From Yoonia tamlensis (lineage in GTDB: Bacteria; Pseudomonadota; Alphaproteobacteria; Rhodobacterales; Rhodobacteraceae): 64,000 nt of DNA. The stretch covers positions 124,001-188,000 of the forward strand of contig NZ_FOYP01000003.1 in the NCBI RefSeq assembly GCF_900115105.1. The letters run 5' to 3'. The stretch's first letter is position 1. Each line of letters starts with the position of its first letter. Positions 37,374 to 45,989 of this stretch are shown piece by piece. The position numbers and the translations under genes are program-made. A model generated the notes under the pieces. That model did not search any database. It was not told the DNA's origin and worked only from the letters and a program-made list of their open reading frames with translations.

Positions 37374-38252
37374 ATGAAATATCTGGTGGGCGAGACAACC
37401 AATGGCACCGCGGTGTTCGCTGTCGACGGTGAAAATGCCGTTAATTTGACCGCTTTAAACGCAGAAATCGGCGACGATCTGATTGGGATTGTGCAGAACC
37501 CACAACTGATCGAATCAATCGCAGACCGAATCGCTGACGCGCCGCGCGTCGCCGTTTCCGCGATCACACCGGCCCTGCCCATCGCAAATCCCGGCACGAT
37601 TATCTGCCTTGGTCTGAACTATACCGACCACATCAAAGAGGGCGGATATGATATTCCCGATTACCCTGCGTTGTTCATGCGCGGAAAGAATTCGATCATG
37701 GCCGCAGGCGCGCCGCTTGTGCGTCCGACATGTTCGGAAAAACTGGATTACGAAGCCGAACTGATGTTCATCGTCGGCAAAGGCGGCCGCCATATTTCCG
37801 AAGCGGACGCATTGGACCACGTGTTCGGCTATACGGTATTCAACGACGGTTCTGTGCGCGACTACCAGCGCAAGACGCACCAATGGACACCAGGCAAAAA
37901 CTTTGACGACACCGGCGCGATTGGCCCGTTTGTCGTCACCCCCGACGAAGTCCCCGCCGGTGCCTCTGGCCTGAAAATCGAAAGCCGCGTCGGCGACGAA
38001 ATTTTGCAATCATCAAACACCGGCAACATGATCTGGTCCGTGGCCCAAACGATTGCGACAATTTCACAATACACCACGCTTGAACCTGGCGACCTGATCG
38101 CAATGGGCACACCCCCGGGCGTAGGTCACGCCAAAAAACCGAACCCGCGCTGGTTGGTGCCTGGTGAAACTGTCGAAATCGAAATCGAAGGGATCGGCAT
38201 CTGTGCAAACCCGATTGTCGACGAAGCCGACCACAATAAAGGGGCCGCGTAA
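37374..38252 (+). CDS. Fumarylacetoacetate-hydrolase-family enzyme (acylpyruvase-like)
   Basis: The 292-residue protein has a small N-terminal domain and the FAH catalytic fold. Metal ligands are arranged as in the family: E127 and E129 in LDYEAELMFIVG and D158 in FNDGSVRD. The lid histidine H86 (YTDHIKE) and K175 (GKNFDDTGAIGP) are present. Such enzymes hydrolyse or decarboxylate beta-diketo acids. First in the catabolic operon, it could split a malonylpyruvate-like acid; this is inference from the matAB link. Its stop overlaps the next ATG. Confidence 0.88.
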   Translation: MKYLVGETTNGTAVFAVDGENAVNLTALNAEIGDDLIGIVQNPQLIESIADRIADAPRVAVSAITPALPIANPGTIICLGLNYTDHIKEGGYDIPDYPALFMRGKNSIMAAGAPLVRPTCSEKLDYEAELMFIVGKGGRHISEADALDHVFGYTVFNDGSVRDYQRKTHQWTPGKNFDDTGAIGPFVVTPDEVPAGASGLKIESRVGDEILQSSNTGNMIWSVAQTIATISQYTTLEPGDLIAMGTPPGVGHAKKPNPRWLVPGETVEIEIEGIGICANPIVDEADHNKGAA

Positions 38253-38917
38253 TGAACGCCCCGACTGGCAAGGTACTTGCGGAGCTGCGCGCCAAGGCGC
38301 AAGCCGACCACCGCGCGCTGCGCAGCCGTATCGACCGGCTTTCTGATGATGCGATTGATCTGATCTTACGCGATGCGCGGTCACATTACGCATGGACCGA
38401 CAAACCGATCCCCGACGGGCTCCTTGAAGAGCTGTATGAAATCACCAGCAATGGCCCGACCAGCATGAACACGCTGCCCGCGCGCTTTACGTTTGTCTAC
38501 ACACCCGAAGGCAAGGCAAAGCTGGCAAAATCGCTCAAGCCGCAAAACGTGGCCAAAATGATGGGGGCGCCCGTGACCGTGATTGTGTCGCATGACATGG
38601 ATTTTTGGAAACGGCTGCCCGAATTGTTCCCGCACGAAGACCGCAGGCACCTGTTCGACGGCAAACCCGAATATTGCGCAGACACCGCGTTTCGCAATGG
38701 CACGATGCAAGGCGCATATCTGATGATTGCCGCGCGCGCGCTTGGACTGGATGTCGGGGCAATGTCGGGGTTTTCGAATGCAATCGTCGACGAGGAGTTC
38801 TTTGCCGGCACAACCATAAAATCCAATTTTCTGTGCAACATCGGCTATGCTGATGAAACGGCACTGTTTCAGAAACTGCCGCGGCTCGCATTCGATCAAG
38901 CCTGTAGTTTCGCCTGA
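38252..38917 (+). CDS. rutE: RutE-like nitroreductase-family reductase (malonic semialdehyde reductase type)
   Basis: The 221-residue flavoprotein is closely similar in layout to E. coli RutE. It has DARSHYAWTDKPIPDGLLEE, NGPTSMNTLPARFTFV, ETAFRN-like DTAFRNGTMQGAYLMIAARA, GLDVGAMSGF and LPRLAFDQACSFA. RutE reduces malonic semialdehyde to 3-hydroxypropionate in pyrimidine catabolism; no other rut genes are here. In this operon it may act on a C3 ring-cleavage product or reduce a quinone form of the substrate. The stop/start overlap (TAATG) couples it to the hydrolase. Confidence 0.85.
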   Translation: MNAPTGKVLAELRAKAQADHRALRSRIDRLSDDAIDLILRDARSHYAWTDKPIPDGLLEELYEITSNGPTSMNTLPARFTFVYTPEGKAKLAKSLKPQNVAKMMGAPVTVIVSHDMDFWKRLPELFPHEDRRHLFDGKPEYCADTAFRNGTMQGAYLMIAARALGLDVGAMSGFSNAIVDEEFFAGTTIKSNFLCNIGYADETALFQKLPRLAFDQACSFA

Positions 38918-38927
38918 GGAGATACCA

Positions 38928-39386
38928 ATGGCCATCAAAATGAAGACAGTCGTGACCTACCGGACGACGGCGCAATGCCCGACCCACGCGCGCACCGAAA
39001 TTCCGGTCAGGGATTTGACTGTCACCGTCGATGAACCATTGGAGAGGGGAGGCACCAACCTTGGTGCTTCCCCTACCGAAACCGCTATGGCGGCGCTGAT
39101 CGCTTGCACAAATGTGATCGGCCACAAGAACGCACATCGGCTGGGTATTGATCTGGGCGAAGTGACAATCGACGCGAATTGCCAGTTCGACCGGCGCGGC
39201 GTTCTCATGGAGGAAGAGATCGACGTGCCTTTCCCGGCCATCACACTCACGGTGAATTGCAACACGACCACCCGCCAGGAGGATCTGACGGCGGTTGGCC
39301 TTGAGACCGCAAAATACTGTGCCATCGCCAAATTGTTCGAAGCGGCAGGCACAGAACTGACGGTCAACTGGGTGAAGACGAACTAG
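38928..39386 (+). CDS. OsmC-family protein
   Basis: The 152-residue protein starts MAIKMKTVVTYRTTAQCPTH. It has GGTNLGASPTETAMAALIACTNVI (residues 40-63), in which a cysteine aligns with the first OsmC catalytic Cys. TAKYCAIAKLFEAAGTEL near the end holds the second, so peroxide or thiol chemistry is possible. The lack of a stress promoter and the operon position suggest a pathway-related role. GAGGAG precedes the ATG. Confidence 0.82.
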   Translation: MAIKMKTVVTYRTTAQCPTHARTEIPVRDLTVTVDEPLERGGTNLGASPTETAMAALIACTNVIGHKNAHRLGIDLGEVTIDANCQFDRRGVLMEEEIDVPFPAITLTVNCNTTTRQEDLTAVGLETAKYCAIAKLFEAAGTELTVNWVKTN

Positions 39387-39396
39387 TCACTAAAAC

Positions 39397-39409
39397 GGGC
39401 AAAAAGCCC
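39397..39409 (+). other. Small intercistronic hairpin before the TRAP genes
   Basis: GGGC-AAAAA-GCCC lies between osmC and dctP within the operon. Such small hairpins often tune the relative abundance of the downstream binding protein; the effect here is untested. Confidence 0.35.
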
Positions 39410-39429
39410 ACTTTCTGGGAGGAAAACAA

Positions 39430-40503
39430 ATGATTAATTGGACACGCCGCAGCTTGATGGGTGCGGCCCTTGCGACCATGACAGCGATGCCTGTCGCGGC
39501 GCAGGAAACAATTTCCGCGGTCGTCATTGACGGTTATCCCGCGCGTTCGCTCTGGGTACAGGAATTTACGGATTTCTTCATCCCCGAGGTTGATCGTCGC
39601 CTTGCCGAAACCGGCAATTACGTGATGGACTGGCAGGAAAACTATGGCGGTTCGATCGTCAAGCCGCGCGGCGTGCTTGAAGGTATCCAGCTTGGTCTTG
39701 GTGATATCGGGATTGTCACAACGATTTTCCATTCGTCCAAACTGCCCAGCCAGGGTCTGGCGGCTGTAACCCCGTTTGTGTCATCTGACGCACGCGCCGT
39801 TGCACGCGCGATTGACGAAATCGCACGCGAATTCCCCACCATGCAAAACGAATTTGCGGCCCAAAACCAGGTCTATCTGGCGACCGGCGTTGTGCTTGAC
39901 AGCTATCAGGTCTTTTCTGTGAACGAACTTAGCGGCATCGCCGATCTGGAAGGTTTGAAAGTTGCGGGCGCTGGCATGAACTTGCGTTATCTTGAAGGTA
40001 TCGAAGGTGCGGCAGGGGTCCGTGGCGGCCTGACCGACTTTTACAACATGCTGCAAACCGGTCTGGTTGACGCGGCGCAATTGTGGCCAGAAGCCGCAGC
40101 AACATTCAAGATCTCGGAAGTTGCGCCATACATGCTGCGTACGGATTTCGGCGCGGTGAACTCAAAAACCGTGACCGTGAACCAGGACTACTGGAACGCA
40201 CTGCCTGACGAGGTCAAAGAAGTCCTGCAAGCCGTTGCCATCGATTACCGCGACCATCTGGCAGGTATCGCGATGGACATCGCCGCTGCTTCCGAAGCCG
40301 AATATATTGCATCCGGCGGGACCATTATCGAAGTGTCCGAAGAAGACCGCGCTGCTTGGGCAAATGCGATGCCGAACATCGCGCTTGAATTGGCAGAAAC
40401 GCTGAACGCAAACGGTGAACCGGGGACAGAGATGCTCGCCGCTTATCTTGCGAAACTCGAAGCCGCAGGCTTTGTTGGCGTCCGCGACTGGACACAGCCT
40501 TAA
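39430..40503 (+). CDS. dctP: TRAP transporter substrate-binding protein (DctP family)
   Basis: The 357-residue periplasmic binding protein has a signal with a twin-arginine pattern (TRRSLMGAALATM, residues 5-17), cleaved after PVAAQ. GLGDIGIVTTIFHSS lies in the first lobe. GLKVAGAGMNLRYLEGI and VDAAQLWPEAAATF, in the second lobe, hold the ligand-contact segment where an Arg usually binds a carboxylate; no clear Arg is seen at that position. The solute is unknown; the operon implies an aromatic or related acid. GGGAGG precedes the start. Confidence 0.9.
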   Translation: MINWTRRSLMGAALATMTAMPVAAQETISAVVIDGYPARSLWVQEFTDFFIPEVDRRLAETGNYVMDWQENYGGSIVKPRGVLEGIQLGLGDIGIVTTIFHSSKLPSQGLAAVTPFVSSDARAVARAIDEIAREFPTMQNEFAAQNQVYLATGVVLDSYQVFSVNELSGIADLEGLKVAGAGMNLRYLEGIEGAAGVRGGLTDFYNMLQTGLVDAAQLWPEAAATFKISEVAPYMLRTDFGAVNSKTVTVNQDYWNALPDEVKEVLQAVAIDYRDHLAGIAMDIAAASEAEYIASGGTIIEVSEEDRAAWANAMPNIALELAETLNANGEPGTEMLAAYLAKLEAAGFVGVRDWTQP

Positions 40504-40533
40504 TCTCTGGCGATCCCTAAAGGGGCTTTGAAT

Positions 40534-41085
40534 ATGCTAAAAACGATGCTCAATGGCCTCTCGGGGGTCGCAAACAAGATGGCGATCATCGCCAATGCCG
40601 CAGGGACGCTGTGCGTGCTGGGCTTGGTGGTGATCCTCAATGTCGATGTCATTGCGCGGGGCGTGTTTAATGCCCCGCTCAAGGGCACCTATGAAATCGT
40701 CCAGCTTTCGGTCGTTTTCATTGTTTTCCTGCAATTGGCCGATGTGGTTCGCGTTGACCGGCTGACCCGCTCTGACGGATTCCTCAATGTGCTGCACAAA
40801 CGCCGCCCCAAACTGACCGCAAACCTGCGCCGGATCATCAACGCTGTATCTGCAATTTTTATGGGGCTGGTTGCCTACATCATGTTCCCCGAATTCCTGC
40901 ATATGTGGGAAACCCAAGACTTTTTCGGCGTGCCTGGCGTGTTCACCGCCCCCTGGTGGCCGATCAAACTGGTGATCGCCAGCGGCTGTGCGCTGTCTTG
41001 CGTGATCTTTGTTCTGAAAGTCATCACCGCCCAAGACCGCCCGCAATTGGTCCGAATCCCCGAACATAAAGAGCCCACCACATGA
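40534..41085 (+). CDS. dctQ: TRAP transporter small permease (DctQ family)
   Basis: The 183-residue protein has four membrane helices, at about 18-40 (CVLGLVVILNVDVIARGVF), 55-75, 98-120 and 138-160. The small TRAP subunit helps dock the binding protein. AGGGG stands eight bases upstream of the ATG at 40534, whereas a TTG six bases earlier is too close. The stop overlaps dctM as ATGA. Confidence 0.9.
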   Translation: MLKTMLNGLSGVANKMAIIANAAGTLCVLGLVVILNVDVIARGVFNAPLKGTYEIVQLSVVFIVFLQLADVVRVDRLTRSDGFLNVLHKRRPKLTANLRRIINAVSAIFMGLVAYIMFPEFLHMWETQDFFGVPGVFTAPWWPIKLVIASGCALSCVIFVLKVITAQDRPQLVRIPEHKEPTT

Positions 41086-42386
41086 GCCCTATTGAAATTG
41101 GCCTGATTTCGGTCGTTGCTATCATCTTTTTGATCTATTCAGGCGTCTACATCCCGATTGCGCTTGGCACTGTTTCGCTGGTGTCGATCTGGCTGATGCG
41201 GGATAATTTCACGCTGTCGCTGAACCTTCTTAAGGTTGCTGTTGGCGATAGTGCGATGGAATACAGTTTTGCCACGATCCCGCTATTTACCTTTATGGGG
41301 CTCATAGTATCCAAAGCCGGATTGGGCAAAGACATCTACGAGGTCATGACCATGCGGTTTCGCAAGGTCAAAGGCGGGATCGGCATGGCAACCGTTGGCG
41401 CAAATGCCGTGTTTGCCGCTGTCACCGGATCGTCGATTGCCTCGGCTTCGGTCTTTACCAAAGTATCTGTGCCGCAGATGCTCGCGCAGGATTACAACCC
41501 GCGCTTTGCGGTTGGTGTTGTCGCCGGATCGTCCGTGCTGGGCATGATTATCCCGCCGTCTGCGATGCTGATCATCTATTCATTTGTCGCCGAACAATCG
41601 GTTGGGGATATGTTCCTTGCCGGTGTTATTCCGGGCATCATGTTGGCCGTCGCCTATGTCGGCGCAATTTGGTTCATGGGGCGGTTTACCCCCGGCTTTG
41701 TCGGCGGACGGGTTGTCGAAGACACTGAATGGATGTCGCGCCGTGAAATCGCATCAAAAACCCTGCCGACACTGGGCCTGATCACTGTGGTTCTGGGTGG
41801 GATTTATACCGGTTGGCTGACCGCCGTTGAGGCAGGCGCCGCTGGCGGGCTTGTCGCACTTTGTATCGCGGTTGCGCGCAGGTCCATGTCGCTGTCGACC
41901 TTTTGGGACGCGCTTTTGGAAACCGGCCATATCACGGCGGCAATCCTGTTCTTGATCACTGCTGCGTCAATCTACAGCCGGATGCTGGGCATGGCGGGCC
42001 TGCCAAACCAGCTTCAGGATATGCTGGCAGGGAATGAGGCCACGTTCTGGGTTGTGATGCTGCTCTATGTGCTGTTGATGCTGTTTTTGGGTACATTGCT
42101 GGATACCGCATCAATCATTCTGATCGTGGTGCCGCTGTTCCTGCCGATGATCGAAGCCATGGATTTGTCATTGATCTGGTTCGGGATCATCACCGTTGTC
42201 GGCGCTGAAATCGGCTTGTTGACCCCACCGCTTGGCATTTCGTGCTTTGTGATCAAATCGACAATCAATGATGACCGCATTTCATTGATGGATGTGTTTA
42301 TGGGCGCGCTACCCTTCGCCTTTGTCATGCTGATCGCACTGCTGATCCTGATCCAATTCCCAATCCTGAGCCTCGCGCTTATCTAA
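41082..42386 (+). CDS. dctM: TRAP transporter large permease (DctM family)
   Basis: The 434-residue protein has about twelve helices. It is the sodium-coupled transport subunit and shows ATIPLFTFMGLIVSKAG, ATVGANAVFAAVTGSSIAS near 104-122, MIIPPSAMLIIYSFVAEQSVG, and the mirror motif LLTPPLGISCFVIKS near the end. It completes the transporter with dctP and dctQ. The ring-cleavage dioxygenase follows after 19 bases. Confidence 0.93.
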   Translation: MSPIEIGLISVVAIIFLIYSGVYIPIALGTVSLVSIWLMRDNFTLSLNLLKVAVGDSAMEYSFATIPLFTFMGLIVSKAGLGKDIYEVMTMRFRKVKGGIGMATVGANAVFAAVTGSSIASASVFTKVSVPQMLAQDYNPRFAVGVVAGSSVLGMIIPPSAMLIIYSFVAEQSVGDMFLAGVIPGIMLAVAYVGAIWFMGRFTPGFVGGRVVEDTEWMSRREIASKTLPTLGLITVVLGGIYTGWLTAVEAGAAGGLVALCIAVARRSMSLSTFWDALLETGHITAAILFLITAASIYSRMLGMAGLPNQLQDMLAGNEATFWVVMLLYVLLMLFLGTLLDTASIILIVVPLFLPMIEAMDLSLIWFGIITVVGAEIGLLTPPLGISCFVIKSTINDDRISLMDVFMGALPFAFVMLIALLILIQFPILSLALI

Positions 42387-42405
42387 TCAAGAAGAGGTCG
42401 TTCCC

Positions 42406-43272
42406 ATGCGTAACGTTACCAAAGACAATATCACCGATGTATTCAAATCATACATGGCGGCCAGCACGGACGCGCGCACGCGCGAGGTTATGAACGCACT
42501 GGTGCAGCACATGCATGATTTCGCCCGCGAAGTGAACCTGACCCATGATGAATGGCGCAAGGGGATCGCGTTCCTCGAAGGCTGCGCCGCGATTGAAAGC
42601 GAAGATCACCACGAATTTGTGCTGGCCTCTGACGTATTGGGCCTGTCGTCCCTCGTGGATATGCTGCATTCGCGGCCCGATGCGACGTCATCATCTGTGC
42701 TTGGCCCGTTTCACGTATCCGGCGCGCCACCATTGGCGGTCGGCGGCGACATGAAACGCCATTACGGCGGTCCGGTCCTGCTGGCACAAGGCACAATCCG
42801 CGACACGGACGGCAACCCGATTCCCAATGCCGAACTTGATATTTGGCAAACCGCGCCCAACGGTATGTATGCAAGCCAAGACGACGAACAGGACACGTTT
42901 TCCTTCCACGGGCTTATGACTGTCGGCGAAGACGGCAGATACGCGTTTACCACCGTCAAACCCGTTGAATATACTGTCCCGTCTGACGGGCCTGTCGGGG
43001 ATATCTTGCGCGCTTGCGGGCGTCACCCGTGGCGGCCATCACACCTGCATTACATCGTCAAAGCGCCAGGATTTAAAACTTTGGTAACTGAAATCTTCCC
43101 AGAAGATGACCCCTATCTGGACCAAGACACTGTATTCGGCGTCCGTGATGATCTGGTGATGACCTATGTCGAAAAACCAGCCAGCGACTTCCCTGAAGGC
43201 ATGGCGATTTCAGGCACGGTAGACGCGCCGTTCCTGTCGGTCGAATTTGATGTGACCTTGGCGCGCGCTTAA
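42406..43272 (+). CDS. Intradiol ring-cleavage dioxygenase (hydroxyquinol 1,2-dioxygenase-like)
   Basis: The 288-residue non-haem Fe(III) dioxygenase has an N-terminal helical dimerisation domain (residues 1-95) and the catalytic beta sandwich. Iron ligands match the family spacing: Y155 (GMYASQ), Y189 (VEYTVP), H213 and H215 (PSHLHY). The length and the GPFHVSGAPP segment fit hydroxyquinol dioxygenases better than catechol or protocatechuate enzymes. It should open a polyhydroxybenzene between adjacent hydroxyls. No maleylacetate reductase is adjacent, so the product may take another route. It is last in the operon. Confidence 0.9.
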   Translation: MRNVTKDNITDVFKSYMAASTDARTREVMNALVQHMHDFAREVNLTHDEWRKGIAFLEGCAAIESEDHHEFVLASDVLGLSSLVDMLHSRPDATSSSVLGPFHVSGAPPLAVGGDMKRHYGGPVLLAQGTIRDTDGNPIPNAELDIWQTAPNGMYASQDDEQDTFSFHGLMTVGEDGRYAFTTVKPVEYTVPSDGPVGDILRACGRHPWRPSHLHYIVKAPGFKTLVTEIFPEDDPYLDQDTVFGVRDDLVMTYVEKPASDFPEGMAISGTVDAPFLSVEFDVTLARA

Positions 43273-43343
43273 CACGTGCGACTTGCCTAGAACTTTGGTC
43301 GCAAATCCCCTATATCGCCCATAAGCGATAAAGGAAGACACGC

Positions 43344-44216
43344 GTGGACACGAACAAAAGCCGCATCACCAAGGATGGCATCCGGATTTACGACCCCAGC
43401 GATTTTGCAGGGATGGCCAAGGCTGGCGCTTTGGCCGCCAAAATTCTTGATGATATTGCCGACCATGTGCGCGTGGGGCAAACCACAGGCGAACTGGACC
43501 GCCTGATTACCAGTTGGGTCAATGACGCGGGCGCCGTGTCCGCGACGATCGGCTACAAAGGCTACAAGCATGCCAGCTGTATTTCGGTAAACCACGTGGT
43601 TTGCCACGGCATCCCCGGCGCGCCCATTCCCAAAGGTGCATCTGAAACCGTGTCAAAGGACCTTGAAAAGCGGCGGGGCAATGACGCGCTAAAGGCGGGC
43701 GATATTCTGAATATCGACGTGACCGTGATCGTGGACGGCTGGTTTGGCGATTGCAGCCGGATGTATGTTGCAGGCAAACCAAAACCCATCGCGCGCAAAC
43801 TGATCGATGTGACCCATGACGCGCTGATGCTGGGGATCGCTGCGGTGAAACCGGGCAATACATTCGGCGATATCGGCCATGCAATTCAATCCTATGCCGA
43901 AGGCCAAGGCATGTCTGTCGTCCGCGATTTTTGCGGTCACGGGCTTGGCCGCGTGTTTCATGCGCCGCCCAATGTCGTGCATTTCGGCCGCCCTGGCACA
44001 GGGCCGAAGCTCGAAGCGGGGATGTTTTTTACCATTGAACCGATGATCAACCTTGGCCGTCCTTATGTCGAAGTCTTGCGCGACGACTGGACCGCTGTAA
44101 CGGCGGATAAATCCCTGTCAGCGCAATTCGAACATTCAGTCGGGGTAACTGAAAACGGCTGCGAGATTTTTACCCTTTCACCCGGCGGGCGGTATCACCC
44201 CACTTCGGATTACTAG
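43344..44216 (+). CDS. map: Type I methionine aminopeptidase with an internal insertion
   Basis: The 290-residue enzyme has metal ligands in NIDVTVIVDGWFGDCSRM (two Asp), CGHGLGRVFHAPP (His), FFTIEPMIN (Glu) and FEHSVGVTENG (Glu). Between the usual VVCHGIP and LKAGDILN there is an extra segment of about 20 residues, PIPKGASETVSKDLEKRRGN, longer than the short loop in most type I enzymes. It removes initiator methionine. The start is GTG with AAAGGA upstream. It is probably transcribed separately from the catabolic operon. Confidence 0.9.
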   Translation: MDTNKSRITKDGIRIYDPSDFAGMAKAGALAAKILDDIADHVRVGQTTGELDRLITSWVNDAGAVSATIGYKGYKHASCISVNHVVCHGIPGAPIPKGASETVSKDLEKRRGNDALKAGDILNIDVTVIVDGWFGDCSRMYVAGKPKPIARKLIDVTHDALMLGIAAVKPGNTFGDIGHAIQSYAEGQGMSVVRDFCGHGLGRVFHAPPNVVHFGRPGTGPKLEAGMFFTIEPMINLGRPYVEVLRDDWTAVTADKSLSAQFEHSVGVTENGCEIFTLSPGGRYHPTSDY

Positions 44217-44318
44217 GTGCTTTTTTGCGAATGACTTGCAACTGGCGCGCGCCACCTCTATATGGGTGGTGTCGCTAGCGGTGGCATCCCCCCTACATAA
44301 CTAACGAAAGGATGCTTC

Positions 44319-45350
44319 ATGCACCTGAAAGAATACGCCGCATGCGCGGCCGCAATCTCGATGTTCGCAACCGCGGGCTTTGCCCAAGAAGTCACGCTGC
44401 GGTTCCAGCATTTTGTCTCTCCGGCAAGCGCAAACCCCACCTATTTCATGCAGCCTTGGGCTGATGCGATCGAAGAACAATCAAATGGACGGATCAAGGT
44501 AGAACTGTACCCGTTCATGCAGTTGGGCGGCTCTGCCCCGAACCAGTTCGACCTGATCCGCGACGGCGCGATTGATGGCGGCTGGGTGATTCCAGCCTAT
44601 CAGCCCAACCGTTTCCCCGAGGCCGAAGCGCTTGAACTGCCGTTCATGACGTCCAAATCAGGCGAAGAGGCCAGCGCCGCAGCTTGGGACTACACCCAAA
44701 CCTATCTGATGGATGATTTCGCCGACGTCCACGTGATTGCCGCACATATGCACGGGCCTGGCATCGTGCATAAACGCGGGCCCGCGATTGAAACTCTCGA
44801 AGATTTCGAAGGCTTGAAACTGCGTGGCCCGTCACGCCCCGCGACGATGCTACTCGAGGCGCTTGGCGCAACGCCCATCGGCATGCCCGTCCCGCAATTC
44901 CCCGAAGCCCTGTCAAAGGGCGTGGTTGATGGCGGCGTGATCACATGGGAAATGTCCCCATCGCTGAAACTGGATGAATTGACAGACAGCCACACCGATG
45001 TTGCGGGCGATCAGGCGCTTTATAATCTCTATTTCATCTGGGCGATGAACAAGGACGTCTATGAAGGCATGCCCGACGATCTGCGCGCAATCATCGACGC
45101 CAATTCCGGCATGATGGCCAGCATGTGGGCGGGGCGCGCGCATGATACCGGTGACGCCGTCGGGCGCGACCTGATGGCTGCAGCAGGCAATGAAATCGCA
45201 ACATTGTCCGAAGCCGAAACCGCACGGATCGCCGCAGTTGGCGCCGAGGTCACACAAGCATGGATCGCCGAGATGAATGACAAAGGCTTTGACGGCGCAG
45301 CACTGGTTGCAGCAGCACAGGCCGCGGTTGCGGACAATCTGATGCAATAG
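44319..45350 (+). CDS. Second TRAP transporter substrate-binding protein, without adjacent permeases
   Basis: The 343-residue periplasmic binding protein has a signal peptide cleaved after GFAQE. It starts EVTLRFQHFVSPASANP and has LPFMTSKSGEEAS, GLKLRGPSRPATMLLEALGA (with the usual ligand-binding Arg), and VDGGVITWEMSPSLKL. It is different in sequence from the DctP at 39430. No dctQ or dctM follows, so it is an orphan that may feed the transporter encoded upstream or one elsewhere. GAAAGGA precedes the ATG and a stem-loop follows. Confidence 0.88.
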   Translation: MHLKEYAACAAAISMFATAGFAQEVTLRFQHFVSPASANPTYFMQPWADAIEEQSNGRIKVELYPFMQLGGSAPNQFDLIRDGAIDGGWVIPAYQPNRFPEAEALELPFMTSKSGEEASAAAWDYTQTYLMDDFADVHVIAAHMHGPGIVHKRGPAIETLEDFEGLKLRGPSRPATMLLEALGATPIGMPVPQFPEALSKGVVDGGVITWEMSPSLKLDELTDSHTDVAGDQALYNLYFIWAMNKDVYEGMPDDLRAIIDANSGMMASMWAGRAHDTGDAVGRDLMAAAGNEIATLSEAETARIAAVGAEVTQAWIAEMNDKGFDGAALVAAAQAAVADNLMQ

Positions 45351-45360
45351 CATTTCGCAG

Positions 45361-45386
45361 GCGGGGCGATGTAATCATTGCCCCGC
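45361..45386 (+). terminator. Probable terminator of the orphan TRAP binding-protein gene
   Basis: GCGGGGC (45361-45367) and GCCCCGC (45380-45386) form a seven-base stem with a 12-base loop. A short T-tract (CTTTT at 45392-45396) follows. It begins ten bases past the stop codon. Confidence 0.65.
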
Positions 45387-45473
45387 GCAGACTTTTACAC
45401 GTTTACCTTGCAAACCGCTGCGTATTACCTGACCATTACCCGTAGGTTAGCTACATACTTAAGGTTTACTTCT

Positions 45474-45989
45474 TTGCCCCTCATTATCCTTTTTCTTACT
45501 TCGGTTGGCGCGGCTATTTGGTGGTGGGTCAGACAGAACCCTGGCGATGCGATTGATACAGCTGTTGATGTAGCAACAACAGTACGCAATGCGCCACGCA
45601 AGCTTGCATTCCGCAAGCAAACCAACGCGCACCCGGTCGAAGGTATTGATGACCCGCGCATCGCTATCTGCGCAATTGCGCAGGCGTTCATCGAATTGGA
45701 TGATCTGCCAACCAAAGATCAACGCGACAGCTTGCACATTATGCTGCGCACAAAATTGCGCTGCACGGCGGCAGAAGCCGAAGAAATGGAAGTCTTGGGC
45801 CGCTGGCTTCAGGCCCAGTGCCAAGACACGCAATCTGCAATTACCCGTCTGGCACGTCGCTTACGCAAAATCGACGGTGAAGCGTCGTGGGATCTACTGC
45901 AAGACGTCTTGGGCGGGTTGATCGAAGGTGAACTATCGACAAACCAGGTTTCCGCGATTGCAGATATCAAACGCGCATTTCACCGCTAG
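45474..45989 (+). CDS. TerB-like domain protein with an N-terminal membrane helix
   Basis: The 171-residue product from TTG 45474 has one membrane helix (LPLIILFLTSVGAAIWWWV). A linker and a helical domain (DDPRIAICAIAQAFIELDDL to IADIKRAFHR) resembling TerB/DUF533 tellurite-resistance-like domains follow. The reading frame is open from another TTG at 45378, but that lies in the preceding terminator stem. AAGG stands nine bases before the TTG at 45474. The function is unknown; relatives often sit near membrane maintenance genes. It overlaps the convergent polyprenyl synthase stop by four bases. Confidence 0.65.
   Translation: MPLIILFLTSVGAAIWWWVRQNPGDAIDTAVDVATTVRNAPRKLAFRKQTNAHPVEGIDDPRIAICAIAQAFIELDDLPTKDQRDSLHIMLRTKLRCTAAEAEEMEVLGRWLQAQCQDTQSAITRLARRLRKIDGEASWDLLQDVLGGLIEGELSTNQVSAIADIKRAFHR

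Noticed and set aside
43311..43328. TATCGC-CCATAA-GCGATA before map
   Set aside because: The six-base stem is weak and AT-containing and sits against the ribosome site; chance is as likely as function.
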